Below are positions 24,515 to 32,457 of a DNA stretch of 32,457 bases, one piece after another (the first letter of the stretch is position 1; every line of letters starts with the position of its first letter). A program made the position numbers and the translations under genes. Under the pieces are notes generated by a model that saw nothing but the letters and a program-made list of their open reading frames with translations, was not told the DNA's origin and searched no databases. The stretch is from Hungateiclostridiaceae bacterium UBA1305 (GTDB taxonomy: Bacteria > Bacillota > Clostridia > Acetivibrionales > DTU013). The DNA lies in the NCBI GenBank assembly GCA_002307275.1, contig DBTX01000086.1, positions 13,370 through 45,826 on the forward strand. The letters run 5' to 3'.

Positions 24515-25612
24515 TTATTTCGGTGGAAAGCACCGAATGACTGTTATCAATTTTTTTGAAGTATTGCGGATGAAAGCCTTACTTACACAAGCAGGCATAA
24601 AATAGGTCTCACCCTGTCTGATTGGCATTGATCCTCCATCCCACAATAACTCACCCTCGCCTGACAGAATTACCAGACTAGAGTAAGTAAGACATTGTTC
24701 CAGAGGATATTGTCCTGTGATCTCGGCTGAAATCATACGAAAATGTGCTGTGTTTTTATATCCAATCAATTCTTTTTCTGTGTATTCATTCCCGGTTTTA
24801 ATCACCTCCGGCTTTATACACCAGCGGCTTAATATCTCCTCTTTTTCCAAAGAATCATAATTGAAACAGTCAAACATTTTTTCAAAGCCTAAGCCTTGGT
24901 GACAAAGTTCATCTGGTATTATCAAGCCTTTAGGAGTTATTTTCTCGACACGAATGGTATAATCCGTTGGCTGTTGAATTTCTAAAACAAGGCAGCCAGA
25001 ACCTATTGCATGTGGAATACCTCCCTCAATGAGATATACCTGTCCAGCTTCAACATATAGCTTGTGCATAGCCTCCAACATTCCATTAATATCTTGCTTA
25101 TTAAAAAGTTCAACCCACATATCCCTGGTTATTCCCGGTTTGAAACCGAAGAGAATGTAAGGCTTTTCCCTATTCTCCTCCCTCTTTCCGAAAATGTACC
25201 AGGCCTCTGTCTTTCCAAACCGTGAATTAAAAAGCTTTAATGCTGTTTCATCATCAGGATGGACTTGAATTGTAAGCCGCTCCGCCGAATCAAGCATTTT
25301 CACCAAAACCGCAGTACTTTCACCATACTTTGCTATATGGGCGTTACCTAATACTTTTCCAGGGTCAATCCCAATGAGTTGATTAAGTGATATTTTCCGT
25401 CCTCCATTAAACTCAATAAAGCTGTAACCCTCATTTTGAATATGCTCACGCCCAGGATTATTAGCATTTATCACAGATGCAATCCATTCTTCGGGCAGGT
25501 TCCCATCTGCAGCCTCCTCGCAGCCCTGCCACTGCTCAAGCAGCTTTCCTCCGGTATAGGTTCTCCAAACCCTATTGGAACAAAGCTTAAAAGGATTATT
25601 TATAGAAAACAT
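24515..25612 (-). CDS. manA: Mannose-6-phosphate isomerase, type I (zinc)
   Basis: A ~365-residue cytoplasmic cupin enzyme interconverting mannose 6-phosphate and fructose 6-phosphate. Counting from the 25618 ATG, zinc ligands are visible as Q118 and H120 (IQVHPDD), E138 (KTEAWYIFG) and H203 (EGGIPHAIGSG), with the active-site stretch LEIQQPTDYTIRV. ATG at 25612 is preferred because AAGGAAG lies seven bases upstream. An ATG two codons earlier (25618) overlaps the stop of the GH42-like gene as ATGA. Tight coupling to that glycosidase suggests mannose or a mannose-derived sugar among its products, although ManA may also serve general metabolism. Confidence 0.88.
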   Translation of the reverse strand: MFSINNPFKLCSNRVWRTYTGGKLLEQWQGCEEAADGNLPEEWIASVINANNPGREHIQNEGYSFIEFNGGRKISLNQLIGIDPGKVLGNAHIAKYGESTAVLVKMLDSAERLTIQVHPDDETALKLFNSRFGKTEAWYIFGKREENREKPYILFGFKPGITRDMWVELFNKQDINGMLEAMHKLYVEAGQVYLIEGGIPHAIGSGCLVLEIQQPTDYTIRVEKITPKGLIIPDELCHQGLGFEKMFDCFNYDSLEKEEILSRWCIKPEVIKTGNEYTEKELIGYKNTAHFRMISAEITGQYPLEQCLTYSSLVILSGEGELLWDGGSMPIRQGETYFMPACVSKAFIRNTSKKLITVIRCFPPK

Positions 25613-25614
25613 GT

Positions 25615-27726
25615 TCATCTTCCTTTTAGGATATTTAGGAATTTCAGCTTATATATACCTACGTCATTCTCATTTAATTCTATGTCTATAGAAAGACCGG
25701 AAATATCACTTTCAAGAGTTTTGGGTTCATTTGTATAAAGGTTGGTAATACTGTATTCCCCTTTATCGACTCCTTTTAGCTCCACATGTGTACTTTGCTT
25801 CTCGTTGGAATAGTTGAAAGCAAAAAGAATTTTACCTCCCTCACCTTCGAGAGAAGTGACTTTAACATTGTTGTTACTAACTTTGAAGCGGGATATATCG
25901 AATCTATCCGCCAACATTTTTAAAAAGGTGTTTGTGTTATTGTCATTTTCTTTAAAGTACCCGTACCACAAGTATGTTGCAATATGCATAAATTGACCTT
26001 TTCCTATGGATGATACTAAAATGGCAGGGTTGCCGTCCTCAAACTTTCCGAGCACTTCGGTCCGGCTATCTGTTATATTAAGAAGTTGTTTCTCATAATA
26101 ACCTTTTAGATGTTTATTGTTAAAGGCTTCCGAAAGGGAAATGTCCATTTTCTGCATGTCAACATCAATAAGTTCCCATCCCAATTCCGATTTTAATGTA
26201 CCAGGTATGTCAGAGTATAGATTCCCATTTTCATTTATCATGCTCAATCTACCATCACTGATAAAGGCACCCCCAGTATGAACATAATTAGTTATCGCAT
26301 TGGATAGCTCATTTGTCATATGAATCTGACTGGTTGCAAAAACAGCATTATACTCGCTGACTCTTCCCCCAATAAAATCCTGACTGGTCACGAATTTAAC
26401 AGGTATATTTTGCTCCCAGAGGCATCTGAACAGTCCATTTATAGAGTCGGTATAGATACTTCCAGGAACAAAGCCTTGATAATTTACCGTATAAGCCTTA
26501 ATAAAATCATGGTTTATTTTGTCGTATAAGATAGCAACTTTAGGCTTTACAGGCATGTAACTGCAAAATTCTTCATTATGAGAATATATTATTTTATTAA
26601 TAGCTTGCGCTTCAAAAGCTCTTTGAGTGTACGATCCTCTGTGATCCACCAACCCTCTGCCAAATGTCTGCAACCCCTTTATAAAAGGTTCCCACATCCA
26701 GTAAATCATTCCCTTTGCACCCCTGGATATGGCTTCCCAGTTCCACCATTTTAATTCATAAGGATAAACGACGCTTATAGGAGTAAACATTGCCTGGTGG
26801 TGGCTTTGCATTTCAGAAACCCAGAACCGTCCTGTCCTTGTTGCAGAATGGACTGCTGTAAAAATCTCACAACGCAAATGAGCAGGCTTAAACGGAGGCA
26901 CGCTTTTCGGATAAAATGATATTCCATATTCATCTACATTTTCAGCTGCATTCCAGTCATCATGAGGTCTTCGGTAGGATCCGTCTTCGGTAATCATGGA
27001 ATGTATATTATCTGCAATAATAGGATGCTCTGGATCGACTCCCTTAATAGCACTGTACCATTCATTTAGAAGCATCCCGATATTTTCCTTCTTAAACTGG
27101 TTGTAGTCAACTTCGGGCATAACGCTGGCCCACATCCATTTTGTAAACTCGACCTGGGACCAGTCATAATATGCTCTATCCCACACTTGATTGAGCGTCT
27201 CAACAAACTCATACTTTTTCTTCAACCATTCTCTGAACAACTGTAAAGTATAGGCATCATAAGAGGAAAACATAGTCTCATTCCATATATCATAGCCATA
27301 TAGTGAAGAATAGCTTTTATAGTTGATTGCTGCCTCTGTAAAGGTTTTCCTTATCAGCATTTTTACCTCAGGATGATTGTAGTTTAAATAGCCAAAGTAC
27401 CATTCCTGCTCCTTACTATGTCCCTCAATAGTTTTTGTATAGTATTCCTCTTTCATTATGCTATCAGGTGCATATTCCAAAGAAGTAATCTGTCCAGAAA
27501 GCTCCATTATAATTTTCAAGCCTATCTCTTCAGCATATCTCAGTATTTCATGCCCGGTGTTGTAGGGATAATTGGGTAGATTTTTATTCTCCCACCAAAA
27601 TACTGCAGGCCAGATTACTACAGTATTCATTCCAAGATCTTTGATCTTCTTCAGCCTGAGAAAAATATCATTATGACTGAATTCCCTCTGTATTTTCAAC
27701 ACTGTTCCGTATGGAAAATTATTCAT
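25615..27726 (-). CDS. GH42-like beta-galactosidase-type glycosidase
   Basis: A 703-residue three-domain enzyme. The TIM barrel has the acid/base in GYDIWNET (N149, E150) and the nucleophile in FWVSEMQS (E305). A trimer-forming Rossmann-like domain follows (VAILYDKINHDF..., about 395-610), then a small C-terminal beta domain. This is the GH42 layout and length. Members mostly cleave beta-galactosides or alpha-arabinosides; divergence in the N-terminus (PYGTVLKIQREF) makes specificity uncertain. There is no signal peptide. ATG at 27726 has AAAGGA about 13 bases upstream. It overlaps manA by four bases and lies 114 bp after the MDR dehydrogenase gene. Confidence 0.83.
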   Translation of the reverse strand: MNNFPYGTVLKIQREFSHNDIFLRLKKIKDLGMNTVVIWPAVFWWENKNLPNYPYNTGHEILRYAEEIGLKIIMELSGQITSLEYAPDSIMKEEYYTKTIEGHSKEQEWYFGYLNYNHPEVKMLIRKTFTEAAINYKSYSSLYGYDIWNETMFSSYDAYTLQLFREWLKKKYEFVETLNQVWDRAYYDWSQVEFTKWMWASVMPEVDYNQFKKENIGMLLNEWYSAIKGVDPEHPIIADNIHSMITEDGSYRRPHDDWNAAENVDEYGISFYPKSVPPFKPAHLRCEIFTAVHSATRTGRFWVSEMQSHHQAMFTPISVVYPYELKWWNWEAISRGAKGMIYWMWEPFIKGLQTFGRGLVDHRGSYTQRAFEAQAINKIIYSHNEEFCSYMPVKPKVAILYDKINHDFIKAYTVNYQGFVPGSIYTDSINGLFRCLWEQNIPVKFVTSQDFIGGRVSEYNAVFATSQIHMTNELSNAITNYVHTGGAFISDGRLSMINENGNLYSDIPGTLKSELGWELIDVDMQKMDISLSEAFNNKHLKGYYEKQLLNITDSRTEVLGKFEDGNPAILVSSIGKGQFMHIATYLWYGYFKENDNNTNTFLKMLADRFDISRFKVSNNNVKVTSLEGEGGKILFAFNYSNEKQSTHVELKGVDKGEYSITNLYTNEPKTLESDISGLSIDIELNENDVGIYKLKFLNILKGR

Positions 27727-27840
27727 TAAAATTCAATCCTTTCATTAATCATGGCGTATTTAAGGCTAATAGTATGAATTACAGCTGCTATTTCTGGTGT
27801 ATAGTATTCGCTCTTGTTTTGCTCTCTCTATAATAACTAT

Positions 27841-28794
27841 TTATGGTATTACTACGCCTTTAAGATACCCTGCCGGTTTATTTTCCAGCATCTCAAAAGC
27901 TTTTTGTATTTCGTCCAGTTTAAATACATGACTGACGATATCTTCCATTTTAAATATTTCATGGTTTAAACCAGAAACAGCACAGCGCATATCATCATTC
28001 TGATTCAAACTGTAACCCGGATGGGCAACTTTCAATTCTATGGATTTTTCCATAGCCATCTTCAAATTAAAAGGAGCAGCTTCCGATTCATATGAGCTCA
28101 TAAGTATTAACCTGCCTCTTCCACTTTTCAAACAGGCAAGGGCATTGTTTACTACACTTGGGCTTCCCGTTCCCTCAATTGCAAAGTCAGCCATATTTCC
28201 CCCGGTTATTTCACGTACTCTCGCTTCAACGTTATTTTGCTTTGGATTTATTGTAAAGTTTGCACCAAACTTTCTGGCAAGTGCAAGCTTCTCATCATCT
28301 ATATCTACTGCTATAAGCCCCGACAGCAGGTTACCTGACAGTCCCTGTATGCACCATAATCCCATAGGTCCACATCCAAAAACCACTCCATAGTCTCCAA
28401 ATTCAGGTGCTGCTGCCTTTAATACCGTTACAATACATTTTAGCGGTTCGCCGAGAGCATGTGACAGTTCTACATCCTGATTAACTTTTTGGCAATCACT
28501 TTCATTGAATACCACATAATCTCCGAAGCCATTTAAAATGACTGCCAATCCTGTAACTCTGTCGCCTGGCTTTAGTCCTTTAACTCCCTCACCCAGTTCA
28601 ACAATTTCACCTGCAATTTCATGTCCAAGTGTCTGAGGACAGTTTCCAAGTTGTCCTTTCCAGTGATTTAACTCCCAGTTACAAAGTCCGCACGCTACCA
28701 CCTTTACCAGTACCTGTTCTGTTCCAGCAGTAATATCATCTTCAATAATTTCAAAATGCCTCGGGCTTACTAATAAAGCTCTTCTTGACTTCAT
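27841..28794 (-). CDS. Zinc-dependent MDR dehydrogenase (sorbitol/alcohol type)
   Basis: A 317-residue medium-chain dehydrogenase oxidising a polyol or sugar alcohol/aldose with NAD(P). Catalytic zinc ligands are C35 (VACGLCNWE) and H58-E59 (LGHEIAGE). The Rossmann motif is FGCGPMG (139-145), followed by the acidic strand end AVDIDD, which favours NAD. The four-cysteine structural-zinc lobe is absent, which makes it shorter than the usual ~345 residues. ATG at 28794 has AAAGGGGA nine bases upstream; an ATG at 28803 abuts that site and is unlikely. It follows the Gfo/Idh gene by 41 bp, so both probably act in one oxidation route. Confidence 0.88.
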   Translation of the reverse strand: MKSRRALLVSPRHFEIIEDDITAGTEQVLVKVVACGLCNWELNHWKGQLGNCPQTLGHEIAGEIVELGEGVKGLKPGDRVTGLAVILNGFGDYVVFNESDCQKVNQDVELSHALGEPLKCIVTVLKAAAPEFGDYGVVFGCGPMGLWCIQGLSGNLLSGLIAVDIDDEKLALARKFGANFTINPKQNNVEARVREITGGNMADFAIEGTGSPSVVNNALACLKSGRGRLILMSSYESEAAPFNLKMAMEKSIELKVAHPGYSLNQNDDMRCAVSGLNHEIFKMEDIVSHVFKLDEIQKAFEMLENKPAGYLKGVVIP

Positions 28795-28835
28795 ATAAAA
28801 CATTCCCCTTTATATTATTTTAATCCATCTGGTAA

Positions 28836-29942
28836 TTACAAATCCAGACTTCTTTCATTAATACCAACCGGAAATGCCTCCGGACGTTCACATTCACTCT
28901 CAATTTTGTAAAGTTTATCATTCCGTGAGGCATCACTAAAGCCGTGTATTATGTCAAGCACATGGTATGTAAGCTTTCCGCACGCCCTGTGTTTTCTCCC
29001 TTTTATAAGAGCGCAAGCCATATCGGCTACGCCTATCCCACGGCTGTTATCATTAGAACCGTATACAAGTGGAACATCAGACCATCCACTTGATCCTTTC
29101 CTGCAAATTTTTACCGGACCGTCAAAAAAGTTTGGATCTGGAACACTTATCGTTCCCTCACTTCCATATATCTCAATAAAAGGTAATTGTGAACCGCTAA
29201 TGTCAAAGCTGGTTATAAGGTTAGCAATAACGCCGTTCTTGAAATTAAGTATACCGGAGGAATATGTCGGTACCTCAACTTTTATTTTTTGACCATACTT
29301 TGGACTGCTTGTGATTATCCTCTCCGAAGAGCTTATCTTCTGCGATGCAAATACGCTCTCAACTGATCCCAAAAGTGATATAAGTGTTGTAATGTAATAT
29401 GGACCCATATCGAATAGCGGTCCTGCACCATATCTGTAAAGAAATTCAGGATCCGGGTGCCAGGTTTCAGGACCATTACCCATCATAAATGCGGTTGCAG
29501 CTATCGGTTGACCTATCCATCCATCATCCAATAGTTTACGACATGTTTGAAGGCCGCCCCCCAGAAAGGTGTCAGGTGCTCCCCCCACAAGAAGGTTTTT
29601 CTCCATTGCCAAAGCTAAAACAGATTGTGCTTCTTCCCGTTCAACTGACAGAGGTTTCTCTACATATACATGTTTTCCTGCATTTAAAGCTTTAATGCAG
29701 ATATCCCCATGTGCTTTGGGAATTGTCAGGTTTACAACAATATCAATTTCCGAATCAGCCATCAGATCATCTACAGAACATGCTTTTGCTACATTGAACT
29801 GTTCTGCCCTTATTTTTGCCCTTTCTACCAACATATCCGCACATGCAGACACTTCCAGCATGTCAAATCTTTGTGTACAGTTTTTAAGATATATTTCACT
29901 TATATTACCGCACCCAATTATTCCTAATTTTATTTTTTTCAT
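28836..29942 (-). CDS. Gfo/Idh/MocA family oxidoreductase (4), GFOR-like active site
   Basis: A 368-residue NAD(P)-dependent sugar dehydrogenase. The Rossmann motif is GIIGCGNIS (7-15), and the EKP signature is at 95-97 with K96. The second-domain motif is FDMGPYYITTLISLLG with D178 and Y182. A Tyr in this position, rather than the H-x-x-D of the other copies, is typical of the glucose-fructose oxidoreductase branch, so its substrate likely differs. ATG at 29942 has GGGAGG nine bases upstream. It is the first gene of the unit that continues with the MDR dehydrogenase, GH42-like glycosidase and manA, and is divergent from the AraC regulator at 30237. Confidence 0.9.
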   Translation of the reverse strand: MKKIKLGIIGCGNISEIYLKNCTQRFDMLEVSACADMLVERAKIRAEQFNVAKACSVDDLMADSEIDIVVNLTIPKAHGDICIKALNAGKHVYVEKPLSVEREEAQSVLALAMEKNLLVGGAPDTFLGGGLQTCRKLLDDGWIGQPIAATAFMMGNGPETWHPDPEFLYRYGAGPLFDMGPYYITTLISLLGSVESVFASQKISSSERIITSSPKYGQKIKVEVPTYSSGILNFKNGVIANLITSFDISGSQLPFIEIYGSEGTISVPDPNFFDGPVKICRKGSSGWSDVPLVYGSNDNSRGIGVADMACALIKGRKHRACGKLTYHVLDIIHGFSDASRNDKLYKIESECERPEAFPVGINERSLDL

Positions 29943-30093
29943 AAAAATAACTACCTCCCAAGAAGAATATGTTTTAGTCTCATAAATTCCTTAAAATTTG
30001 TATTTAACTAAAAAAACTGTTTCAAAATCATTTCCATAAGCAGGAATTATGGATATGCAAATAAAGGTACATTTATGCTACTTTGAAGTAGGC

Positions 30094-30122
30094 ATCATAT
30101 CAACGCAGAATTGATACACTTT
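30094..30122 (-). promoter_or_regulatory. Promoter with overlapping inverted repeat for the 29942 operon
   Basis: The minus strand has -10 TATGAT (30094-30099) with a poor -35 (AAAGTG, 30117-30122). A perfect inverted repeat TATCAA-N7-TTGATA (30098-30116) overlaps the -10. The string TGCGTTGATATrATG is shared with element A near its -10. It looks like an operator in the divergent control region of the AraC gene and this operon. Which protein binds is unknown. Confidence 0.5.
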
Positions 30123-30173
30123 AATTCTAGCGTTAATTTAACTATTATTAAATGGAGTTTTGTGCAAATCGAA

Positions 30174-30202
30174 TGGACAATTCTGCTCTTTTTTAGTAAA
30201 AT
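30174..30202 (+). promoter_or_regulatory. Promoter of the intact AraC-family regulator
   Basis: TGGACA (30174-30179), 17-bp spacer, TAAAAT (30197-30202), each one base from consensus, about 28 bp before the ribosome site GAGGAGG. The arrangement is conserved, in degraded form, before the paralogous fragment at 24385. Confidence 0.65.
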
Positions 30203-30236
30203 AAATTTATAAATTTATTGCGAGGAGGATTTTCTT

Positions 30237-30980
30237 GTGCGTGTTGAATCTGCAGGTATGACTACAGATAATACAAAAATAGCTGGAACTCATAGCCATT
30301 CCCAATGGGAGATTTTATATTATTTTTCAGGCAATGGAATTTTAACTATAGGAGATCGAGAGATTCCATTCCAACCAGGGGACATAGTTTGCCAGCCTCC
30401 AAATATTCCTCATTCAGAGTATTCAAAAAATGGATTCTATAATATTCATATCCAAGTAACCGACTTTCAAAGTCCCACAGACGATTTTGTTCCACAATTC
30501 AAAGATACAAGCAATCTGGACTTGCAAAATATTGCAATGTTTTTATACAGGGAATTCCATCTTAAACGGAATGGCTGGAACTCACTTGTTAATGAGCTGT
30601 TTCAGGTTATTTACAGTTATATGTTGTCTGTCAAACAAAATGACATCAAAAATATCTATGTAAAGCAGCTAGAAGACATTCTAGTAGCAAATATATCAAA
30701 CCCTCACTTTCGTATAGACGATGCACAGAAAAGTATCCTTTTGTCTGCATTCTACCTGAAAAGGCTTTTTAAGAAGGAAACAGGGACATCTCCACTTGAA
30801 TATTTGACATTAAAAAGAATAGAATATTCAAAATCGCTCCTGGAGACACGGCAGGATAGTTCGTTGAACATTAAGGAAATTGCCAGTCTGGCGGGTTATG
30901 ACGATCCATATTATTTCTCAAGGGTGTTTAAAAAAATTACTGGAAGGTGTCCTTCGGATTGGGTAAATACTGTTGAGTAA
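30237..30980 (+). CDS. AraC-family transcriptional regulator with cupin sensor domain
   Basis: A 247-residue DNA-binding regulator. The N-terminal cupin (about 15-75; HSHSQWEILYYFSGNGILTI, PGDIVCQPPNIPH) probably binds a sugar. The C-terminal AraC domain has two helix-turn-helix units, seen as LLSAFYLKRLFKKETGTSP and IKEIASLAGYDDPYYFSRVF followed by KKITGRCPSDW. The start is GTG at 30237, with GCGAGGAGG eight bases upstream; no ATG fits. It is transcribed away from the Gfo/Idh-MDR-GH42-manA unit, which it most likely controls, and possibly itself. A truncated paralogue lies at 24385, at the other end of the same unit. Confidence 0.92.
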   Translation: MRVESAGMTTDNTKIAGTHSHSQWEILYYFSGNGILTIGDREIPFQPGDIVCQPPNIPHSEYSKNGFYNIHIQVTDFQSPTDDFVPQFKDTSNLDLQNIAMFLYREFHLKRNGWNSLVNELFQVIYSYMLSVKQNDIKNIYVKQLEDILVANISNPHFRIDDAQKSILLSAFYLKRLFKKETGTSPLEYLTLKRIEYSKSLLETRQDSSLNIKEIASLAGYDDPYYFSRVFKKITGRCPSDWVNTVE

Positions 30981-31361
30981 GAGAATGGTTCATCTGTTGA
31001 ATTTAGTTCAATTAAATAAGGATATTCAATACTTTAAGGGCCTGATTTTCATGACCGCATTCAAGATGTTAAATTGCGTATTTCATTGCATATGCTTACA
31101 CTTGACTAAGGTAAAACTTGTTCTATTCCACTTAAGAAAAGCATTCATTCCTGCCATTAAGACCTGATTATACTATTATGCGGCACTTTCGACAACACTC
31201 CTATAAAAATTTATTAACATAAAATGGGGCTATAAGTGTACCTTTTTTAAACTCTATAAATATAATGATACTACAATATTTTAACATTGGATGAAGAATG
31301 AAAAATTTTCTAAAGAATAATTTTTATTTTCATAAGGTGTAATATAAGAGGAGGCGCATTA
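30981..31361 (+). other. Gene-free spacer between AraC gene and exosporium-like pair
   Basis: AT-rich, about 380 bp. There is a short inverted repeat (TTGAA-tttag-TTCAA) just after the AraC stop but no convincing terminator. A 64-codon open frame (30973-31167) overlaps the AraC end, has no ribosome site and looks random. CATAAGGTG at 31331 is one base from the sigma-K/E -10 form CATAnnnTA, but the matching -35 is not clear. Confidence 0.5.
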
Positions 31362-32126
31362 ATGGGCAATCGTGATGAGCACAATATAATTATGGAAGCC
31401 GGACAGATTTTGAAGCCCGACAATTTTCCCTTGCCAACCGAATTGGTTTGTATTCAAGTCCCGAAAGTCTTTGATCAAGCGGCTTTAAGAGATTGTGTTA
31501 CAAAAGTAACTACTTTAATACCAGGTCCGGGGGTAATCTATCCGGTATTTGTCTTTGAAGGTGTCACAGACTTTGATATCGTTGAAGTCAAATTATTATC
31601 GAAATCAGATTCAATGCATAAACCAGGATTCAAGAAACTGAAACTCTTTGTAAAGCTCCGTTACAAGATTTTATATTCCGACGGTACAAATAGTTTAAGT
31701 CTAATTGATGAAGCAGGGTTTAATATTACAGTGAATGATATTTACTGTCCAAACTGTCTCTCACAAATTGGTGTTATACAATACCCGTCGGAACAATCGA
31801 CTGCTTTGCTGGATGAGGATGGACTCTTAATCAAAGTTGAAACACTTGCGGATGTTTTTAATGATGCAATATGTGTTGTCAATGGCGCTCTCGCCCTTGA
31901 TATAGGTGTGTTCTTTATTATAAAATGTGAATGCTTTGTACAATTACTTATCCCTTCCTATGGTTACTGTCCAATACCTCCGGAACAACCTAATATTTCA
32001 ACAACAAACTGTCAGACATTTAACAATAAGATAAAAACTCCATTTCCCAAACAGTTTTACCCCAATCAGAAGTTTAATCTGCTGGATTCTAAACTACAGC
32101 TCAATAATTTAAAGGAGGCATTGTAA
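31362..32126 (+). CDS. Hypothetical protein, probable spore-surface associated
   Basis: I do not recognise a named family with certainty. A 254-residue protein without signal peptide or membrane segment. It starts with a polar stretch, then VCIQVPKVFDQAALRDCVTK, a pattern that recalls clostridial/bacillar spore-coat-type proteins. It has scattered cysteines (IYCPNC, IIKCECF, YGYCPIPP) and a polar Asn/Gln-rich tail. ATG at 31362 has AGAGGAGG seven bases upstream. Its stop overlaps the start of the collagen-like gene by one base (TAATG), so the two are translationally linked and the products may work together in the exosporium. A sigma-K/E-like CATAAGGTG lies 31 bp upstream of the ATG. The spore role is inference from context. 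Confidence 0.72.
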   Translation: MGNRDEHNIIMEAGQILKPDNFPLPTELVCIQVPKVFDQAALRDCVTKVTTLIPGPGVIYPVFVFEGVTDFDIVEVKLLSKSDSMHKPGFKKLKLFVKLRYKILYSDGTNSLSLIDEAGFNITVNDIYCPNCLSQIGVIQYPSEQSTALLDEDGLLIKVETLADVFNDAICVVNGALALDIGVFFIIKCECFVQLLIPSYGYCPIPPEQPNISTTNCQTFNNKIKTPFPKQFYPNQKFNLLDSKLQLNNLKEAL

Positions 32127-32457
32127 TGGATAGGAAGGATGAACGTATCCAAATAGATCCAAAGATATATAGCAACGGCATATACAGGCAGGAAAGACAA
32201 CGAGGCTGTAATGAGTTTTTGGATTGTTGTAAAAAAATATGCCCACCTGGACCGACCGGACCTATCGGACCTGCTGGACCTGCTGGCGCTACCGGGCCTG
32301 CCGGAGCCACCGGCGCTGGTGTTACCGGACCTACTGGTGCTACTGGCGCTGCTGGTGCTGCTGGCGCTACCGGGCCTGCCGGAACCACTGGTGCTGCTGG
32401 CGCTGCCGGAGCTACCGGACCTACCGGGCCTGCTGGAGCCACTGGTGCTGCTGGCGC
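32126..32457 (+). CDS. Collagen-like (Gly-X-Y repeat) protein, BclA-type, 5' part (partial)
   Basis: The ATG at 32126, behind AAAGGAGG, opens a frame that runs off the right edge (110 codons seen). A 40-residue N-terminus (MDRKDERIQIDPKIYSNGIY...) with four cysteines (GCNEFLDCC, KKICPP) leads into Gly-X-Y triplets rich in GPT, GPA, GAT and GAA. The repeat is broken once: ...GAT GA GVT GPT..., one residue short at about residue 66. Such proteins trimerise and form the hair-like nap of exosporia in Bacillus and clostridia. The N-terminal cysteines could anchor it. The repeat DNA is higher in GC than its surroundings and should be prone to length change. Confidence 0.88.
   Translation, partial: MDRKDERIQIDPKIYSNGIYRQERQRGCNEFLDCCKKICPPGPTGPIGPAGPAGATGPAGATGAGVTGPTGATGAAGAAGATGPAGTTGAAGAAGATGPTGPAGATGAAG

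Noticed and set aside
10230..27800. 16-base string AGAAATAGCAGCTGTA shared by about 10230 and 27790 (both minus), with CAAGAGC upstream in each
   Set aside because: About one shared 16-mer is expected by chance in a window of this size, and the flanks diverge quickly; kept only as a curiosity.
30973..31167. Plus-strand open frame of 64 codons after the AraC gene
   Set aside because: It overlaps the AraC stop, has no ribosome site, and its Leu/Phe/Cys-rich composition looks random.
32101..32442. Minus-strand Pro-Ala-Gly-Val-rich open frame
   Set aside because: It is the antisense of the collagen-like repeat; the sense frame has a strong ribosome site and Gly at every third residue.

Overview
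The window looks like a low-GC, spore-forming clostridial chromosome (Ruminiclostridium/Acetivibrio-like; inferred, not proven). The signs are AT-rich genes with strong GGAGG-type ribosome sites, a T-box-controlled tRNA synthetase, a YesM/YesN-type two-component system beside an LplB/LplC-type sugar ABC importer, and a collagen-like protein of the kind found on spore surfaces. No mobile element, CRISPR array, tRNA or rRNA was found.

Layout. 1-1115: the 5' part of an archaeal-type valS (minus strand; its 3' end lies off the left edge), a T-box leader with a GTA specifier, and a promoter. 1129-6661 (minus): a catabolic block of an enolase-superfamily enzyme, a xylose-isomerase-like TIM barrel and three Gfo/Idh/MocA oxidoreductases. 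6715-8970: a GH95 enzyme that heads this transcription unit, behind a regulatory element at 9095-9229. 9246-16549 (minus): a nitrilase-family amidohydrolase, an acetyl-xylan-esterase remnant, a GNAT acetyltransferase, a GH94 phosphorylase, a GH2 beta-glucuronidase and a DUF4038-like glycosidase. 16593-16620: terminator hairpin. 16638-20369 (minus): a solute-binding lipoprotein and two permeases, behind a second copy of the regulatory element (20424-20558). 20692-24127 (minus): histidine kinase and AraC-type response regulator. 24385-24462 (plus): the broken 5' end of an AraC-family gene. 24515-29942 (minus): mannose-6-phosphate isomerase, GH42-like glycosidase, MDR dehydrogenase and a fourth Gfo/Idh protein. 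30237-30980 (plus): intact AraC-family regulator, divergent from that unit. 31362-32457 (plus): a hypothetical protein followed by a collagen-like protein cut by the right edge.

How it may work together (inference). The two-component system senses an extracellular carbohydrate. It activates the importer and the GH95/oxidoreductase unit through the duplicated element, which has a good -10, a poor -35 and two TTCA half-sites 21 bp apart. None of the glycosidases has a signal peptide, so imported oligosaccharides would be dismantled in the cytoplasm. GH95 would remove fucose or L-galactose, GH2 glucuronic acid, GH42 galactose-like residues, and GH94 would phosphorolyse a beta-glucosyl linkage. 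The Gfo/Idh, TIM-barrel and enolase-type proteins would process the released or unusual sugars by oxidation, isomerisation and dehydration. The combination points to an acidic, possibly fucosylated heteropolysaccharide, but the true substrate cannot be read from sequence. The most notable points are the matched promoter elements, the oxidoreductase/TIM-barrel/enolase set, the archaeal-type ValRS behind a bacterial T-box, and two gene remnants.
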